This document shows, in pieces, positions 40,074 to 49,233 of a stretch of DNA of 64,000 bases (the first letter of the stretch is position 1; every line of letters begins with the position of its first letter). Under the pieces are notes generated by a model that had not been told where the DNA came from, did no database searches, and saw only the letters and a program-made list of their open reading frames with translations. The position numbers were made by a program, and so were the translations under genes. The DNA is from Pseudoalteromonas sp. MMG010 (GTDB lineage: Bacteria; Pseudomonadota; Gammaproteobacteria; Enterobacterales; Alteromonadaceae), in the NCBI RefSeq assembly GCF_018100905.1, contig NZ_JAGJEG010000002.1:1-64000 (forward strand), written 5' to 3'.

Positions 40074-41108
40074 TTATTTATCTTGTGATAAATTGTAAAC
40101 GTAGGTCGTTAATAAGTGAATTTTATCTTCACCTAAGATCTCTTTCCATGCTGGCATGACGCCTGCACGACCATGGTTTAGTGTTTCTTCAACCGCACGT
40201 TGTGAACCACCATATAACCAAATATTATCGGTTAAGTTAGGTGCACCAAATGGTAAGTTATGAGCAACAGATCCTTTACCATCAGCACCATGACACGCAG
40301 CACACATTGCAAATTTAGCAGCACCGGCTTTTGCATCTTTTTGATTAACTGTACGACCAGAAAGGCTTAATACATGAGCGGTCATTTCTTTAACGCCTTG
40401 TTCACCAAGGGCAGCGCCCCACGGTGGCATAGCGGCAACACGCCCATATAAAATAGTTTCTTTAATTTTGTCAGGTGTTCCGCCATATAACCAATCTTTG
40501 TCGGTTAAGTTAGGAAAACCAGTTCCACCACGCGCATCAGAGCTATGACATTGCGCACAGTTTTGCGCAAATAAACGCTGACCGATTTCTATTGCTAATT
40601 GGCCTTGTGTTTGCTCGTGCTTCTCATCGTTTTCTAAAGCGACTTTTTGTGCTGCATCCCCTGCATTTTTAGACTTAATAAGCTCTAAAACAGGTATTTT
40701 AGCCAATTCATTAAAAATTGGGCCAAAACGTTCTTCAGCAGCGCGGTACTCGACATCAAGTTGTACAAATTCACCATTTGCTTTAGCCTCTTCAACTGCC
40801 TTTTTAGATTCAGCTAAAGAAGTGATACCTTGATTAGAGCTCGTCCACTTACCTAGGCCTTCCCAGTTACCTAAACCTGGAAATGCTGCAAGGTAATAAA
40901 CGGACCAAACAAATGTTGCAAAGAACATATAAGTCCACCATTTAGGTAGTGGATTATTTAGCTCTTCAATGCCATCAAATTCATGACCGCAGCTCTCACC
41001 TTCTTTTACGCCTGCATAGTTTTTAAGATTCCAAACTAATAAGCCAAAGATGATGCATAAACATGCAAGGGTTAAAACAATAACCCAAATACTCCAAAAG
41101 CTAGTCAT
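40074..41108 (-). CDS. ccoP: cbb3 cytochrome c oxidase subunit III (dihaem c)
   Basis: 344 residues. One or two N-terminal helices (about 1-25 and 54-75) anchor the protein, followed by a ~90-residue linker and two c-type haem domains: CAQCH (about 184-188) and CAACH (about 270-274), each with downstream Met ligands (PPWGAAL, PAWKEIL regions). Electrons pass from cytochrome c to CcoO and CcoN. Its ATG overlaps ccoQ by 4 nt. It is last in the operon. Confidence 0.97.
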   Translation of the reverse strand: MTSFWSIWVIVLTLACLCIIFGLLVWNLKNYAGVKEGESCGHEFDGIEELNNPLPKWWTYMFFATFVWSVYYLAAFPGLGNWEGLGKWTSSNQGITSLAESKKAVEEAKANGEFVQLDVEYRAAEERFGPIFNELAKIPVLELIKSKNAGDAAQKVALENDEKHEQTQGQLAIEIGQRLFAQNCAQCHSSDARGGTGFPNLTDKDWLYGGTPDKIKETILYGRVAAMPPWGAALGEQGVKEMTAHVLSLSGRTVNQKDAKAGAAKFAMCAACHGADGKGSVAHNLPFGAPNLTDNIWLYGGSQRAVEETLNHGRAGVMPAWKEILGEDKIHLLTTYVYNLSQDK

Positions 41109-41290
41109 TTTTCAGACTCCTTTTCCTCGTTAGAGAGTGTGTTGTTATGTTTTTTTTCATCTTCAAAAATGGCATTAGCGGCGCTATCAAAACGAGTTTT
41201 GCTACGCTTGCTGTATGCCCATACAACAATCACAATAAACAATACTAAAATTACCAGAGTTAAAATGCCTCTGTATGTTCCGTAATCCAT
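41105..41290 (-). CDS. ccoQ: cbb3 oxidase subunit CcoQ
   Basis: 61 residues, one helix (about 9-27, GILTLVILVLFIVIVVWAY) and a charged C-terminal half. The position between ccoO and ccoP and the size identify it. It starts 5 bp after ccoO and overlaps the ccoP start by 4 nt. Confidence 0.92.
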   Translation of the reverse strand: MDYGTYRGILTLVILVLFIVIVVWAYSKRSKTRFDSAANAIFEDEKKHNNTLSNEEKESEK

Positions 41291-41295
41291 AATAG

Positions 41296-41970
41296 TTACT
41301 TCAAGTGTGTGCCAAGCTGCTGTAAATAGGCGATAAGTGCTTGCATTTCTGTTGCACCTTTACCGTCATTCATTGCATTGACTTTGTCTATATCAGCTTG
41401 AAGTTCTGCATCGCTGCCATAACCTAATCCAGGATGTTTTGGATTTTCTGGGTTAATAGCAAATGTATCACGAAATATTTGCAGCTTTTTAAGCGTTAAA
41501 CTGGTATCTACGGTTGTCTCTGCTAACCATGGAAAACCAGGCATATTTGACTCAGGAACCACATCACGTGGGTCAACTAAGTGCGCATAGTGCCAGTCAT
41601 CTGAATAGCGTTTACCAACACGTGCTAAATCAGGACCTGTACGCTTAGAACCCCATTGGAATGGATGATCCCAAACAGATTCACCAGCGACAGAGTAGTG
41701 ACCATAACGCTCAACTTCGTCACGAAATGGGCGAATCATTTGAGAGTGACAGTTGTAACAACCTTCACGCACGTAGATATCACGACCTTCCATTTCTAGC
41801 GCGTTAAGTGGGCGTAGACCATCAACAGGCTTGGTAGTGTCGTCTTGGAACATCAATGGAGTAATTTCTACTAATGCACCAAAACTGATAGCAAATACAG
41901 TTAGAATAGCCATAAGGCCAACATTCTTTTCTACTATCTCATGTTTATTTTGTGAATTTTTATTGCTCAT
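41296..41970 (-). CDS. ccoO: cbb3 cytochrome c oxidase subunit II (monohaem c)
   Basis: 224 residues with an N-terminal helix (about 16-35) and a single haem c site [12 protein letters not shown] (about 72-83), characteristic of Cco[15 protein letters not shown] and [10 protein letters not shown] provide the haem pocket and Met region. It is 12 bp after ccoN. Confidence 0.97.
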   Translation of the reverse strand: MSNKNSQNKHEIVEKNVGLMAILTVFAISFGALVEITPLMFQDDTTKPVDGLRPLNALEMEGRDIYVREGCYNCHSQMIRPFRDEVERYGHYSVAGESVWDHPFQWGSKRTGPDLARVGKRYSDDWHYAHLVDPRDVVPESNMPGFPWLAETTVDTSLTLKKLQIFRDTFAINPENPKHPGLGYGSDAELQADIDKVNAMNDGKGATEMQALIAYLQQLGTHLK

Positions 41971-41982
41971 TATCTCACTCCG

Positions 41983-43416
41983 TTATGCTAATTGTGCTTG
42001 TGCGTCTAACTTCAGTGATTCTTTTTCAGCTGAAATAGTACGTAAAACGTTATAAGCCATAACTAACATACCCGTTACAATAAACACACCACCTAAGAAG
42101 CGCATGATGTAAAACGGATGTGAAGCTTCTAAAGACTGAACAAAACTGTACATTAACGTACCGTCTTCATTCACTGCACGCCACATAAGACCTTGCATAA
42201 CACCAGAGATCCACATAGCAACAATGTAAAGTACAACACCAACAGTATGTAACCAGAAATGGGTATTTACTAACTTAACGCTATACATACGACCTTGTGC
42301 AAATAATGCAGGGATAAGGTGGTAAATAGCACCAATAGAAATCATAGCAACCCAACCAAGCGCACCTGAGTGTACGTGGCCAACAGTCCAGTCTGTATAA
42401 TGTGATAATGCATTTACAGATTTAATAGCCATCATCGGGCCTTCAAAGGTAGACATACCATAGAAAGATAATGAAACAACTAAGAAACGAAGAACTGGAT
42501 CTGTGCGCAATTTATGCCATGCGCCAGAAAGGGTCATAATACCGTTAATCATCCCACCCCAAGACGGTACGAATAAGATAATTGACATCACCATGCCTAA
42601 GCTTTGCGTCCAATCTGGTAGCGCAGTGTAATGAAGGTGATGAGGACCAGCCCAAATGTATAATGAGATGAGCGCCCAAAAGTGAACTACCGATAAACGG
42701 TAAGAGTAAACAGGACGACCAGCTTGTTTTGGTACGAAGTAGTACATCATACCTAAGAAACCAGCTGTAAGTAGGAAACCTACGGCGTTGTGCCCATACC
42801 ACCATTGAACCATTGCATCTACAGCACCGGCATAAATAGAATATGATTTAGTTAATGATACTGGTACTGCCATACTATTAACAATATGCAATGCAGCTAC
42901 AGTAATAATAAAGCCAGCATAAAACCAGTTAGCTACATAAATATGCGATACTTTACGTTTAATAAGCGTACCAAAAAAGACAACTGCATAAACTATCCAT
43001 ACAACGGCAATTAAAATATCAATTGGCCACTCAAGTTCAGCATATTCTTTAGAGCTGGTAATACCAAGTGGTAATGTAATTACCGCAAGGACAATAACAA
43101 GCTGCCAACCCCAAAATGAAAAGGCGGCTAGTTTGTCTGAGAAAAGTCGCGTTTGACAAGTGCGTTGTACGACGTAATAAGACGTCGCAAATAAAGCACT
43201 TGTACCAAAGGCGAAAATAACTGCGTTCGTGTGTAACGGACGTAGTCGAGAGTAAGTTAACCATGGTGTATCAAAGTTAAGTGCTGGCCAAGCTAATTGG
43301 GCAGCAATCAGAACCCCAATACTCATGCCAACGATGCCCCAAATCACTGTCATAATAGCGAATTGGCGTACAACTTTATAATTGTACTCAGTTTGTGATG
43401 CTACTGTTTGGCTCAT
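41983..43416 (-). CDS. ccoN: cbb3 cytochrome c oxidase catalytic subunit I
   Basis: 477 residues with about 12 membrane helices. Haem b, b3 and CuB are held by His residues such as those in [34 protein letters not shown] and [14 protein letters not shown]. It reduces O2 to water at the membrane with high affinity and pumps protons. It is the first gene of ccoNOQP. The long upstream region (337 bp) contains an FNR-like site; the divergent neighbour is a small lipoprotein gene. Confidence 0.98.
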   Translation of the reverse strand: MSQTVASQTEYNYKVVRQFAIMTVIWGIVGMSIGVLIAAQLAWPALNFDTPWLTYSRLRPLHTNAVIFAFGTSALFATSYYVVQRTCQTRLFSDKLAAFSFWGWQLVIVLAVITLPLGITSSKEYAELEWPIDILIAVVWIVYAVVFFGTLIKRKVSHIYVANWFYAGFIITVAALHIVNSMAVPVSLTKSYSIYAGAVDAMVQWWYGHNAVGFLLTAGFLGMMYYFVPKQAGRPVYSYRLSVVHFWALISLYIWAGPHHLHYTALPDWTQSLGMVMSIILFVPSWGGMINGIMTLSGAWHKLRTDPVLRFLVVSLSFYGMSTFEGPMMAIKSVNALSHYTDWTVGHVHSGALGWVAMISIGAIYHLIPALFAQGRMYSVKLVNTHFWLHTVGVVLYIVAMWISGVMQGLMWRAVNEDGTLMYSFVQSLEASHPFYIMRFLGGVFIVTGMLVMAYNVLRTISAEKESLKLDAQAQLA

Positions 43417-43753
43417 TTTCTGGCTTCCGCTGCAATAAATGCGTTTAGAAATGAATTACCCACTTTTAACAAGTGGGGCCTACTATTTTTCACAAGCGTG
43501 TTATCTAAAATCTTCAAAACTTGAATACTTCAGAAAACAAACTCGAGAAACCCTTATTTTTGCGATCGAAATGATAAATTTTTTGACCTAAAAAAGATAG
43601 TTCAAATACACAAATTTATGACATCAATCAAAGTTTGTGACTTTGTTGTATGTTTTTTGCTATGAAATGGTTATTTTTTTACCAACTTAGTCAGCAATAC
43701 ATTGTTTTTATTTTAGATGAAATTTAATATTTGCTTTTATTTACTGGAAATTA
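43417..43753. other. Intergenic region shared by ccoN and the divergent lipoprotein gene
   Basis: 337 bp without a gene, AT-rich. It holds the FNR-like site at 43618-43631, a possible ccoN -10 (43594-43599) and, on the plus strand, an extended -10 TGCTATGAA at 43658-43666. No other structure is evident. Confidence 0.6.
43594..43631 (-). promoter_or_regulatory. Predicted FNR-dependent promoter of ccoNOQP
   Basis: ATGACATCAATCAA (43618-43631) matches TTGAT-N4-ATCAA at 8 of 10 positions. With its centre at -41.5, transcription would start near 43583, and TATCTT (minus strand, 43594-43599) sits at the -10 position. This is the arrangement of a class II FNR promoter, giving a leader of about 165 nt before ccoN. 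Confidence 0.6.
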
Positions 43754-44182
43754 ATGATGTTTTTTAAAAAACTAACTTGCTTAATCGCGTGTCTATATTT
43801 ACTTAACGGCTGCGATGACATGGCAAGTTCAGATAACCGTGCTTTATTAAATGCACAATGCGCTGCTAACCAAAGCTGTCTTTTTTTAAATGAAGTGAAA
43901 ATTTGGCTCAGCGATACCCAATTATCACCAGAAACACCTTTTAGTATTTTTATTGATTTACCCGCGCACTATAAAATTACGAATAGCCGGCTAGAGGGGA
44001 TCACTATGTATATGGGCTATATTCCACAGCAATTTAAACAAAAGGGAGCATTTTGGCAAAGCGACACAATGGTTGGCGTGTGCGCACAAGAAAACATGTT
44101 GTGGAATTTAGAAGTCGAATTAATGCAAATCGACAATCAAACACAGCATACACTCGATTATTATTTTTACGTAAAACAGTAG
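43754..44182 (+). CDS. Small uncharacterised lipoprotein beside ccoN
   Basis: 142 residues. The signal ends in lipobox LLNGC (Cys20). The rest (IKLFLNEVKIWLSDTQLS-like, then FSIFIDLPAHYKITNSRLEG and LWNLEVELMQID) reads as a beta-sandwich. Two further Cys (about 36 and 42) are near the N-terminus and one near 116. I do not recognise the family. It is divergent from ccoN and shares the FNR-containing spacer, so oxygen-linked control is possible. The 15 bases of its last five codons recur just downstream. Confidence 0.75.
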   Translation: MMFFKKLTCLIACLYLLNGCDDMASSDNRALLNAQCAANQSCLFLNEVKIWLSDTQLSPETPFSIFIDLPAHYKITNSRLEGITMYMGYIPQQFKQKGAFWQSDTMVGVCAQENMLWNLEVELMQIDNQTQHTLDYYFYVKQ

Positions 44183-44207
44183 TTAATATTGTTTTACGTA
44201 AAACAGT
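44165..44207 (+). repeat. Duplicated palindrome TTTTACGTAAAACAGT
   Basis: The 16-mer occurs at 44165-44180 (the last codons and stop of the lipoprotein gene) and again at 44192-44207, spaced by 27 bp. Its core TTTTACGTAAAA is a perfect 12-bp palindrome. It may be a small duplication or a pair of protein-binding sites. Confidence 0.75.
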
Positions 44208-44862
44208 TTAAGCGATGCGAGGAGGATGTCCTATTTGTCTATTAATCACGTCTGGCTTTTTTGTCGTGCTAGCTTTATAAATGTAAATTGTTTAATAATT
44301 ACACTGTTTGTATTGTGCGATATTTGTAAATAATAAGTGTATAAAATGTTTGTTTTTATCGCTTTATTATAACAAAGTATATTGCAAGAAATTATTTTTT
44401 GTTTTGTCACTAATATGTAGCTTTATTGTGTTTATATTTTAAAGTGCATCATTTCACGTTTAAGCTTTATTTCAGTCGTTAATAAAGTATAAATCTCGCT
44501 AAAGACCTTTTGTTATCTATAACCTACCATTCACTTCGTTAACAAATTAAATGCAACTTATTTTCAAGTGTAGAGTTGGATTACACTTCATTACAAATTG
44601 ATTTCATTTAATTTCAAAGGTGAAATATTTGTTTTCAATAATTCATTAGCTGTTGAAAATTATCTGTATTATAAAATTAACATTTAAATGAGTTGTCGAT
44701 GGTTTGTAACCAGTTAACGCAATAAATATTTTTTGATTTAATTGTATCCCCCCGTTCAGTTTCAATTCAGTTAAATGAGCCTAAGTTGCCTGCCATGACC
44801 CTAAAGCGAATAAATTAGGGCATAAAATTTTTACATTTTTTATAACAACCTAAGGTTTTCCC
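44208..44862. other. Long AT-rich leader region before the TonB-dependent receptor
   Basis: About 655 bp with no credible ORF. Recognisable structure is limited to the inverted repeat AAGTGTA (44566-44572) / TACACTT (44582-44588) and the hairpin CCCTAA (44799-44804) / TTAGGG (44815-44820), which sits 42 bp before the receptor ATG. I see no riboswitch motif. The length suggests several regulatory inputs to the receptor gene. Confidence 0.6.
44799..44820 (+). promoter_or_regulatory. Hairpin in the receptor 5' leader
   Basis: CCCTAA and TTAGGG, 10-base spacer, 42 bp upstream of the ATG. It could be an mRNA hairpin or a dyad operator. Confidence 0.4.
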
Positions 44863-47445
44863 ATGAATAAATCTTTAATAGGATTAGCTGTATTAGCAGC
44901 TATACCTGCATTCTCAAGTACCTCTGCCTTTGCAGCAGATGATGCTGTAAAAACGATTGAAAAAATTCAAGTAACAGGTTCACGTATTAAGCGTGCTGAT
45001 ATGGAAACTGCAAGCCCAGTTACCATTATTGGTGCTGACGATATTGCAGCATCAGGTGCGGTTTCAATTGATTCGGTATTACAAAAAATGACTGCGACCG
45101 GGGGGGCAATGACAAACCCGGGTATTAACAATGGCTCTGGTGGTAACGCATCGGTTGATCTACGTGGTTTAGGCTCACAACGTACTTTAGTTCTTTTAAA
45201 TGGCCGTCGTATGATCAACTCAGGTACAGGCGCTGCTTCTACCGTTGATTTAAATACCATTCCAGTATCAATGATAAAACATATTGAAGTGTTAAAAGAT
45301 GGTGCATCTGCTGTATATGGCACCGATGCGGTTTCTGGTGTGGTTAATATTATTTTAAAAGATGATTTTGAAGGTTTAGATTTAAATCTAAAATCAGGGA
45401 TCACGACGGAAGGTGATGCCGATGAAACATCTTTTGATATTACTATGGGCGGAAACTTTGGTCGTGGTAATGTTGTTATTGGATTGCAATACACCGATCG
45501 TGGTGATGCTTCTCAAGCAGACCGTAGTTTCTCTGATTGTCCATTAACGGAAGATTATGATGGTTCTGCACCATATTGTGCGGGTTCATCATATACGCCA
45601 AATGGCCATGTTTGGTCTGGTGATGAGTCATTACAAGGCCAAGCTGATGGTCAGTGGCATGACTTTACTTCTGATGATGCCTATAATTATTCATCAGAAA
45701 GCTACCTGTATACGCCAATGCGTCGTTTAAACCTAACAGGAATTGGTAGCTTTGATTTAACTGATGATACGCAGTTATATTCAGAATTTACCTACTCTAA
45801 ACGTTGGTCAGAACAGCAGTTAGCTGCGCAACCAGTTTGGTTCGACTTTGATTATACACAAGAAATGGGTGATTCATTACTAAGTCATGGTATCGACTAC
45901 GGTGACTCTATTTCATATGGCCGCCGTATGGTTGACACAGGTACTCGTAATTCAACACAAGTTGTTGATACTGTTCGTTCTGTTGTAGGGGCTTCAGGCT
46001 ACTTAGAAAGCGGTTATGATTGGGACGTTTCGGTTATTTTTGGCCGTAACGATTCAGTTGACCGCTTAACTAATTTACATAACATTGGCTCGATTCAAGA
46101 TGACATAGAAGCGGGAAATTTCAACCCACTTGACCAATCAGCATGGACTTCAGAAAACCTAAATGAATACCTATATACTGAGCAAAACTCAGGTGGTAGC
46201 CAATTACTGATGTATACCGCATCACTTAGTGGTGAAGTAATGGAATTACCAGCGGGTTATATTGGTTTTGCAGCCGGTGTTGAACACCGTGAAGAGAAAG
46301 CATGGTATATACCTGATTCACTCACCTCACAGGGTTTAGCGAATGATCCAATTGTAGATGCAACCAGTGGTCGTTTTGATGTTAATGAAGCGTACTTAGA
46401 GCTGGCTATTCCATTATTAGCCGATACTTATTTAGCACAAAGTGTAGAATTAAGTACAGCGATCCGTGCCTTCGATTACAGCACATTTGGTTCTGATGAA
46501 ACTTGGAAATTAGGTTTAACATGGCGTGTAAACGATGAAGTAATGCTTCGTGGTGTTCGTTCTACCGCATTTCGTGCGCCAACAGTGGCTGAGCTGTACT
46601 CTGGTGATTCGCCGTCTTATGAAACAATTAGCTTCACGGGCGCTCAAGATCAAGCTGAAGTAACCGTTGGTGGTAACGATCAGCTTACTCCAGAGCTTGC
46701 TGATACTGTTACTTTAGGCGTAGTGTATGAGCCGCAGTGGTTTGAAGGCTTCTCAATGACACTAGATTACTACGACATTGAAATTGAAAATGCCATTGCT
46801 ACAGTAAACAACCAATACATAGTTGATAACTGTCTTGCAGCCGATGGCTCATTAGCAAATCAAAGTTCTTCACTATGTAGTTCAGCAGACATTTCGTTTG
46901 ATCAAACAACTGGACGTATCGCTTTTAACAACCAAGTACAAAATATTGGTTTTGAGAAAACGAAAGGCTATGATTTAAACTTAAGCTATAAGTTTGATGC
47001 TGCAGGTCTGGCGTGGAACTCATCATTAGATGTAACCTACCTAGATGAATATGTTGTTGATGTTGTTGACTCAAGCATTGATTATGCTGGTTTAATCACT
47101 TCGGGTATTGGTAGTTATGCTGATGTTAAAGCAAACTTCGCTCTAGCGGTTATCGGTGATGACTGGACAGCTAGCTATAAAGCGCGCTACATTGCAGGCT
47201 TAGATAGCTATAGCTGTTTAGGTGATGAAGCTTCATGTTACGCGCCATCAACACCTACTGTGATTTACCACGATGTAAGCGGTAGTTACATGTTAAATGA
47301 CATTGTTACTTTAAATGCAGGTGTCACTAACTTGTTTGATAAGCAACCACCTTATTACAGTGGTTATAATGATTCAAACACCGATGCTTATACTTACGAT
47401 GTTATTGGTCGTCGTGTATTTGCGGGTGTAAACGTTAAGTTCTAA
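44863..47445 (+). CDS. TonB-dependent outer-membrane receptor
   Basis: 860 residues. Signal peptide MNKSLIGLAVLAAIPAFSSTSAFA (cleaved after about 24). The TonB box is near IEKIQVTGSRI (about 32-42). Plug domain with SVDLRGLGSQRTLVLLNGRR (about 97-116) and VLKDGASAVYGTDAVSGVVNI (about 143-163), then a beta-barrel ending in the aromatic-terminated strand RRVFAGVNVKF. It imports a large or scarce substrate at the outer membrane with TonB/ExbBD energy. The substrate cannot be read; no Fur box was found just upstream, and the gene lies alone, so iron is not favoured. Confidence 0.93.
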   Translation: MNKSLIGLAVLAAIPAFSSTSAFAADDAVKTIEKIQVTGSRIKRADMETASPVTIIGADDIAASGAVSIDSVLQKMTATGGAMTNPGINNGSGGNASVDLRGLGSQRTLVLLNGRRMINSGTGAASTVDLNTIPVSMIKHIEVLKDGASAVYGTDAVSGVVNIILKDDFEGLDLNLKSGITTEGDADETSFDITMGGNFGRGNVVIGLQYTDRGDASQADRSFSDCPLTEDYDGSAPYCAGSSYTPNGHVWSGDESLQGQADGQWHDFTSDDAYNYSSESYLYTPMRRLNLTGIGSFDLTDDTQLYSEFTYSKRWSEQQLAAQPVWFDFDYTQEMGDSLLSHGIDYGDSISYGRRMVDTGTRNSTQVVDTVRSVVGASGYLESGYDWDVSVIFGRNDSVDRLTNLHNIGSIQDDIEAGNFNPLDQSAWTSENLNEYLYTEQNSGGSQLLMYTASLSGEVMELPAGYIGFAAGVEHREEKAWYIPDSLTSQGLANDPIVDATSGRFDVNEAYLELAIPLLADTYLAQSVELSTAIRAFDYSTFGSDETWKLGLTWRVNDEVMLRGVRSTAFRAPTVAELYSGDSPSYETISFTGAQDQAEVTVGGNDQLTPELADTVTLGVVYEPQWFEGFSMTLDYYDIEIENAIATVNNQYIVDNCLAADGSLANQSSSLCSSADISFDQTTGRIAFNNQVQNIGFEKTKGYDLNLSYKFDAAGLAWNSSLDVTYLDEYVVDVVDSSIDYAGLITSGIGSYADVKANFALAVIGDDWTASYKARYIAGLDSYSCLGDEASCYAPSTPTVIYHDVSGSYMLNDIVTLNAGVTNLFDKQPPYYSGYNDSNTDAYTYDVIGRRVFAGVNVKF

Positions 47446-47463
47446 TTTTAGAATAATTTAAAC

Positions 47464-47491
47464 AAGGCTCAGTTTTACTGGGCCTTTTTTA
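47464..47491 (+). terminator. Terminator of the TonB-dependent receptor
   Basis: Stem AAGGCTCAG (47464-47472) / CTGGGCCTT (47478-47486, one G-U pair), loop TTTTA, then T run. Confidence 0.85.
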
Positions 47492-47546
47492 TTGAACAAA
47501 ATTACAGGGATAGGTACACTTATGATTTGAGAAAAAGGAGAGTTGG

Positions 47547-48908
47547 TTGTTAAAACAAGACGAAAATTTATCTTTTGTCATTGAACCTGAATTATCGCCG
47601 CGCGCCGATCAGCGTATTGACCTGTACTTTTCTATTCCTAATGAAATGGGAATAAACGCGCAAACCCTTCCTGAAGAATCGTATTTTAATAATAATTTTA
47701 AATCTAATTTAGCATATAACGCCAATAACATTCACTTACCTTTAGTACGAAGTCGTTTTGTGAGTAAAAATAAAGGCGAACAAAAAGATTACCGACAAAA
47801 CCTTAATTTATATTGTTATCAAGTACGGTTAGCGCTTGATGCAGATATAAAAGACACATTAAAAATAAAAGAAGTCGATATATTCTTTACGCATTCATTA
47901 GAGTTATTAGAGCAAACTGAGGGCTTATTAAAGAAGCTACGCCGCTATACACCGGATGATAAAAAACTCATTCCCTTTTACACAAATGCAGATAATTACC
48001 TTAGTTGGCATATAGAGCAGTCATTTTTAAAATTATTAGATGAAGGCCCAAGAAGTAGTGATTATGCTAAAGAAAGGAACGAATTATTACAGTTCTGCAA
48101 AGAAGAAAATTCATACCGCAGTAATCAAAACTATAACTCAGAAACCACTTTACAAGATGCCAATCGAATCACTAATAAAATGCGTCTTTTGCAGCGACTC
48201 ATTGAACACGGTGTGATTTTACAGCGCAGTACACGACACTTAAATAGTTATTTAAAACGGATAGTCAAAGGAACCGTCACTGCGGTGATTATGGCATTTG
48301 TAATGGTGGTTATTTTAAATGCTCGCTCTTCATTTACAGAGATAACGGCTACATTAATTCTGATTTTAGGGGTGGTGTATGGATTACGAGAAATATTTAA
48401 AGATGATCTGACCCGGGTTATTTGGCGGGCAATTGTAAAAGGGCGCCCTAAATGGCGATTTATATTTAAAAACAATATCACGAAAGAGCGCATTGCTAAT
48501 CAATTTATTTGGTTAGAGTATATAAAGTTAGATGATATTCCTAAACCGGTTAGAAGTATTTTTTCAAAGCGTCGGCAACAAAATAAATTAGCCTCGCAAT
48601 GGTTACATTTTGCCAGTGAAACACGCGTGAGCGCGAAAGAATTTTTACCTGGATACGATACCCTTTATCAAACATTGCATTTTAATTTAGCCCCCTTTGT
48701 ACGTTATTTAAAAAAAGGTGAGGGGAAGTTATACCATTTAGAAGGGAATAAAATATCAAAGCAAGGGGTAGAGCGCCGATACCAAATTAATATGGTACTG
48801 GTACATGCTAAAGAAAATAGCACCTTACATCAGCGTTATAAAATCACATTAAATCGTAGTAAAATTGTAAATATTGAGCTAATTTACTCTAAAGAGAGTG
48901 ATGTATAG
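47547..48908 (+). CDS. Unrecognised membrane protein with TTG start
   Basis: 453 residues. The start is TTG with a strong AAAAGGAG at 47533-47540, 6 nt away; no ATG or GTG is placed so well. Residues 1-235 form a soluble N-terminal part with helical pairs (DIFFTHSLELLEQTEGLLKK). Two membrane helices follow at about 241-258 and 264-281, then a ~170-residue C-terminal cytoplasmic part with beta-like periodicity (RRYQINMVLVHAKE). I do not recognise a known family. Flanked by terminators, it is monocistronic. Confidence 0.75.
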   Translation: MLKQDENLSFVIEPELSPRADQRIDLYFSIPNEMGINAQTLPEESYFNNNFKSNLAYNANNIHLPLVRSRFVSKNKGEQKDYRQNLNLYCYQVRLALDADIKDTLKIKEVDIFFTHSLELLEQTEGLLKKLRRYTPDDKKLIPFYTNADNYLSWHIEQSFLKLLDEGPRSSDYAKERNELLQFCKEENSYRSNQNYNSETTLQDANRITNKMRLLQRLIEHGVILQRSTRHLNSYLKRIVKGTVTAVIMAFVMVVILNARSSFTEITATLILILGVVYGLREIFKDDLTRVIWRAIVKGRPKWRFIFKNNITKERIANQFIWLEYIKLDDIPKPVRSIFSKRRQQNKLASQWLHFASETRVSAKEFLPGYDTLYQTLHFNLAPFVRYLKKGEGKLYHLEGNKISKQGVERRYQINMVLVHAKENSTLHQRYKITLNRSKIVNIELIYSKESDV

Positions 48909-48920
48909 ATAGTAAATAAA

Positions 48921-48957
48921 GCATTGAAATCAAAATTGCTTTCAATGCATTGTTTAT
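48921..48957. terminator. Hairpin between convergent genes
   Basis: Arms GCATTGAAA (48921-48929) and TTTCAATGC (48940-48948), 10-base loop. T-rich flanks are weak, so a bidirectional terminator is plausible but not certain. Confidence 0.55.
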
Positions 48958-49208
48958 TATTTTGTTAAGCCATTTTGGCTATAAAGTGTCACTCTATCTG
49001 AAACTAAGGTGATCTCTACGTTTTTATCTTCATTACCCCAAACACAACTTGTGTGTAAGGTTTTTTCGATACATTCATCAGCCGAACCTAAAATGGTTTC
49101 AACTTCGGACATTTTCATACCGGGACTAATTTTATCATAGTTCTCTAGCGTTACTTTTGAACATGCTGTAAGTGTTAATAGTGCTGCGACCATCACTAAT
49201 TTTTTCAT
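48957..49208 (-). CDS. Small SmpA/DUF3862-like lipoprotein
   Basis: 83 residues from the ATG at 49208, with CAGGA upstream; the open frame to 49262 reaches into csiV. Signal with lipobox LTAC (Cys16). The core GMKMSEVETILG is the pattern of the BamE/SmpA-OmlA-like and DUF3862 lipoproteins, followed by two Cys (about 46 and 53) that could form a disulfide. Likely periplasmic. It follows csiV at 25 bp and may share its transcript. Confidence 0.75.
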   Translation of the reverse strand: MKKLVMVAALLTLTACSKVTLENYDKISPGMKMSEVETILGSADECIEKTLHTSCVWGNEDKNVEITLVSDRVTLYSQNGLTK

Positions 49209-49233
49209 TTTAAAATCCTGTGTATTGTCATTA

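Noticed and set aside
44217-44334. Short ORFs after a GGAGG near 44220
   Set aside because: The 21- and 35-codon frames have the Shine-Dalgarno directly adjacent to or overlapping the start and no protein-like pattern.
44967-45494. 175-codon minus-strand ORF inside the TonB-dependent receptor gene
   Set aside because: Antisense shadow of a clearly coding plug domain.
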